The notes below the pieces were generated by a model. It worked only from the letters and a program-made list of their open reading frames with translations. It ran no database searches and was not told where the DNA came from. A program made the translations under genes and the position numbers. Positions 62,763 through 64,000 of a stretch of 64,000 bases of DNA are shown here, one piece after another. The stretch is from Qipengyuania oceanensis (GTDB taxonomy: Bacteria; Pseudomonadota; Alphaproteobacteria; Sphingomonadales; Sphingomonadaceae), in the NCBI RefSeq assembly GCF_009827535.1, contig NZ_WTYN01000001.1, forward strand, positions 806,001 through 870,000, read 5' to 3'. How positions within the stretch are numbered: the first letter of the stretch is position 1; every line of letters starts with the position of its first letter.

Positions 62763-64000
62763 ATGAGTGCAGCGGTGTTCCCCGTTCCCGAGGACTGGGC
62801 CGACAAGGCCCTGATCGGCGAGGACAGTTACGCCGAACGCTACGCTCGCTCGATCGCCGACCCGGACGGCTTCTGGCGCGAGGAAGCCAAGAGGATCACC
62901 TGGCTCGAGCCGTTCGACACGGTCAAGGACACCAGCTTCGACAAGGCCGATTTCCACATTCGCTGGTTCACCGGCGGCAAGTTGAACATCTGCGCCAATG
63001 CGCTGGACCGGCACCTCGTCGAACGCGGCGAGCAGATCGCGATCATCTGGGAGCCCGATTCCCCCGGCGATCCGGTGCGCCGGATCACCTATCGTGAACT
63101 TCACCGCGATGTATCCCGCTTCGCCAACGCCCTGAAGGAACGTGGTGTAGCGAAAGGCGACCGGGTCACGATTTACCTGCCGATGGTCCCTGAAGCCGCG
63201 ATTGCTATGCTTGCCTGCGCCCGGATCGGCGCGATCCACTCGGTCGTCTTCGCCGGCTTTTCTCCCGATGCGCTCGCCGGACGGATCGAGGATTGCGGAT
63301 CGCGCATCGTCGTGACCGCCGACGAGGGCCTGCGGGGCGGCAAGACGGTCCCGCTCAAGGCCAATGTGGACGCAGCGCTGGAAAAGGTCGCGGTCGATAC
63401 GGTGGTCGTCTTCAATCACACGGGCGCGGACGTGCCGATGGTCGAAGGTCGGGACGTCAGCTGGTCGGACGCCGTGGCCGGCGTGGCAGAGGACTGCGCC
63501 CCAGAACCGATGGACGCTGAAGACCCGCTTTTCATTCTCTACACTTCCGGCTCCACGGGCAAGCCCAAGGGCGTACTCCACACCACTGGCGGCTACGCCG
63601 TCTGGACCAGCATGACCCACCAGTACGTGTTCGACTACCAGCCGAACGAGGACGGCTCGATGCCGGTCTACTGGTGCGCGGCCGATGTCGGCTGGGTCAC
63701 CGGCCACAGCTATGTCGTCTATGCGCCGCTGATGAACGGCGCGACGCAGGTGATGTTCGAAGGCGTGCCGAACTTTCCGGATCATTCGCGGTTCTGGGAC
63801 ATCGTCGACAAGCACCAGGTCGAAATCTTCTATGCCGCGCCCACCGCATTGCGGGCCCTGATGCGCGAGGGCGACGAATACGTCACGCGCACCAGCCGCG
63901 CGTCTCTCAAGCTGCTTGGCTCGGTCGGCGAACCGATCAACCCCGAGGCGTGGGACTGGTACCACCGGGTCGTAGGCGAGCGGCGCTGCCCGATCGTCGA
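62763..64000 (+). CDS. acs: Acetyl-CoA synthetase, partial (3' end beyond window)
   Basis: Activates acetate to acetyl-CoA with ATP. The 412 visible codons start [20 protein letters not shown] and show [58 protein letters not shown] (phosphate loop) and [20 protein letters not shown], all specific to Acs. The acyl-adenylate C-terminal domain and the acetylated Lys region are beyond the edge. GGAG lies before ATG 62763. The glcB gene at 15224-17320 would use its product on acetate. Confidence 0.97.
   Translation, partial: MSAAVFPVPEDWADKALIGEDSYAERYARSIADPDGFWREEAKRITWLEPFDTVKDTSFDKADFHIRWFTGGKLNICANALDRHLVERGEQIAIIWEPDSPGDPVRRITYRELHRDVSRFANALKERGVAKGDRVTIYLPMVPEAAIAMLACARIGAIHSVVFAGFSPDALAGRIEDCGSRIVVTADEGLRGGKTVPLKANVDAALEKVAVDTVVVFNHTGADVPMVEGRDVSWSDAVAGVAEDCAPEPMDAEDPLFILYTSGSTGKPKGVLHTTGGYAVWTSMTHQYVFDYQPNEDGSMPVYWCAADVGWVTGHSYVVYAPLMNGATQVMFEGVPNFPDHSRFWDIVDKHQVEIFYAAPTALRALMREGDEYVTRTSRASLKLLGSVGEPINPEAWDWYHRVVGERRCPIV

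Noticed and set aside
1-64000. CRISPR array, phage or defence island
   Set aside because: No regular repeat-spacer pattern, no integrase or transposase, and no nuclease, helicase or toxin genes of defence type were seen; nearly every frame is a core gene.

Overview
The window is about 64 kb of GC-rich, gene-dense chromosome from an alphaproteobacterium, most likely a marine member of the Sphingomonadales (Erythrobacter/Qipengyuania-like). Support for this: a circularly permuted two-piece tmRNA with a tag ending NDNEALAIAA; the order hemC-hemD-mitofilin homologue; the lptD-surA-pdxA-rsmA block; a large TonB-dependent receptor; and core genes that read as sphingomonad proteins. I see no rRNA, tRNA, insertion sequence, prophage or CRISPR array. 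The genes are almost all housekeeping, packed with overlapping or abutting start and stop codons. The assignment rests on recognition, not on a search.

Layout. 1-2434 (-): cysE (cut by the edge), hdaA and a DUF2066 protein. 2503-5772 (+): purM, a purN-YjbR fusion and a sulfotransferase. 5802-9443 (-): SnoaL-like protein, ndk, lipoprotein, holC, DUF2256 and pepA. 9546-15227 (+): lptD-surA-pdxA-rsmA, meeting glcB (-). 17500-20974 (+): arginine succinyltransferase block (M20 hydrolase, astA, astB). 21039-21293: small membrane protein. 21343-21688 (-): ssrA, then mscL (-). 22390-25810 (+): lemA, two TPM-domain proteins, NUDIX, SDR. 25845-26176 (-): pspC-like gene and a 39-residue membrane peptide behind a sigma-54-like promoter. 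26406-31468: recF, then an arylesterase divergent from a YbbA/YbbP-type ABC pair. 31542-34199 (-): TonB receptor. 34475-40786 (+): typA, putP, ggt, VOC protein, extensin-like lipoprotein. 40835-45647 (-): LuxR-type regulator with a degenerate receiver, then the Anbu/transglutaminase/alpha-E/ATP-grasp operon. 45731-55359: alpha/beta hydrolase (-), uvrB (+), lipoprotein (+), dsbD (-), UbiH-type monooxygenase (+), and hemC-hemD-Mic60 homologue (-). 55405-64000 (+): tsaD, gpsA, flippase, VWA lipoprotein, OmpA protein, 35-residue membrane peptide, HHH protein, response regulator, and acs (cut by the edge).

The parts most worth a second look are: (1) the four-gene Anbu proteasome-like operon at 41625-45647, a predicted peptide-making or peptide-tagging and proteolysis system of unknown substrate, next to a regulator that cannot be phosphorylated in the usual way; (2) a sigma-54 promoter with an upstream enhancer-like palindrome in front of a tiny membrane protein and PspC; (3) the permuted tmRNA; (4) the PurN-YjbR fusion; (5) an M20 hydrolase sitting where the arginine succinyltransferase pathway would need a desuccinylase; (6) CtrA-like boxes before two envelope genes.
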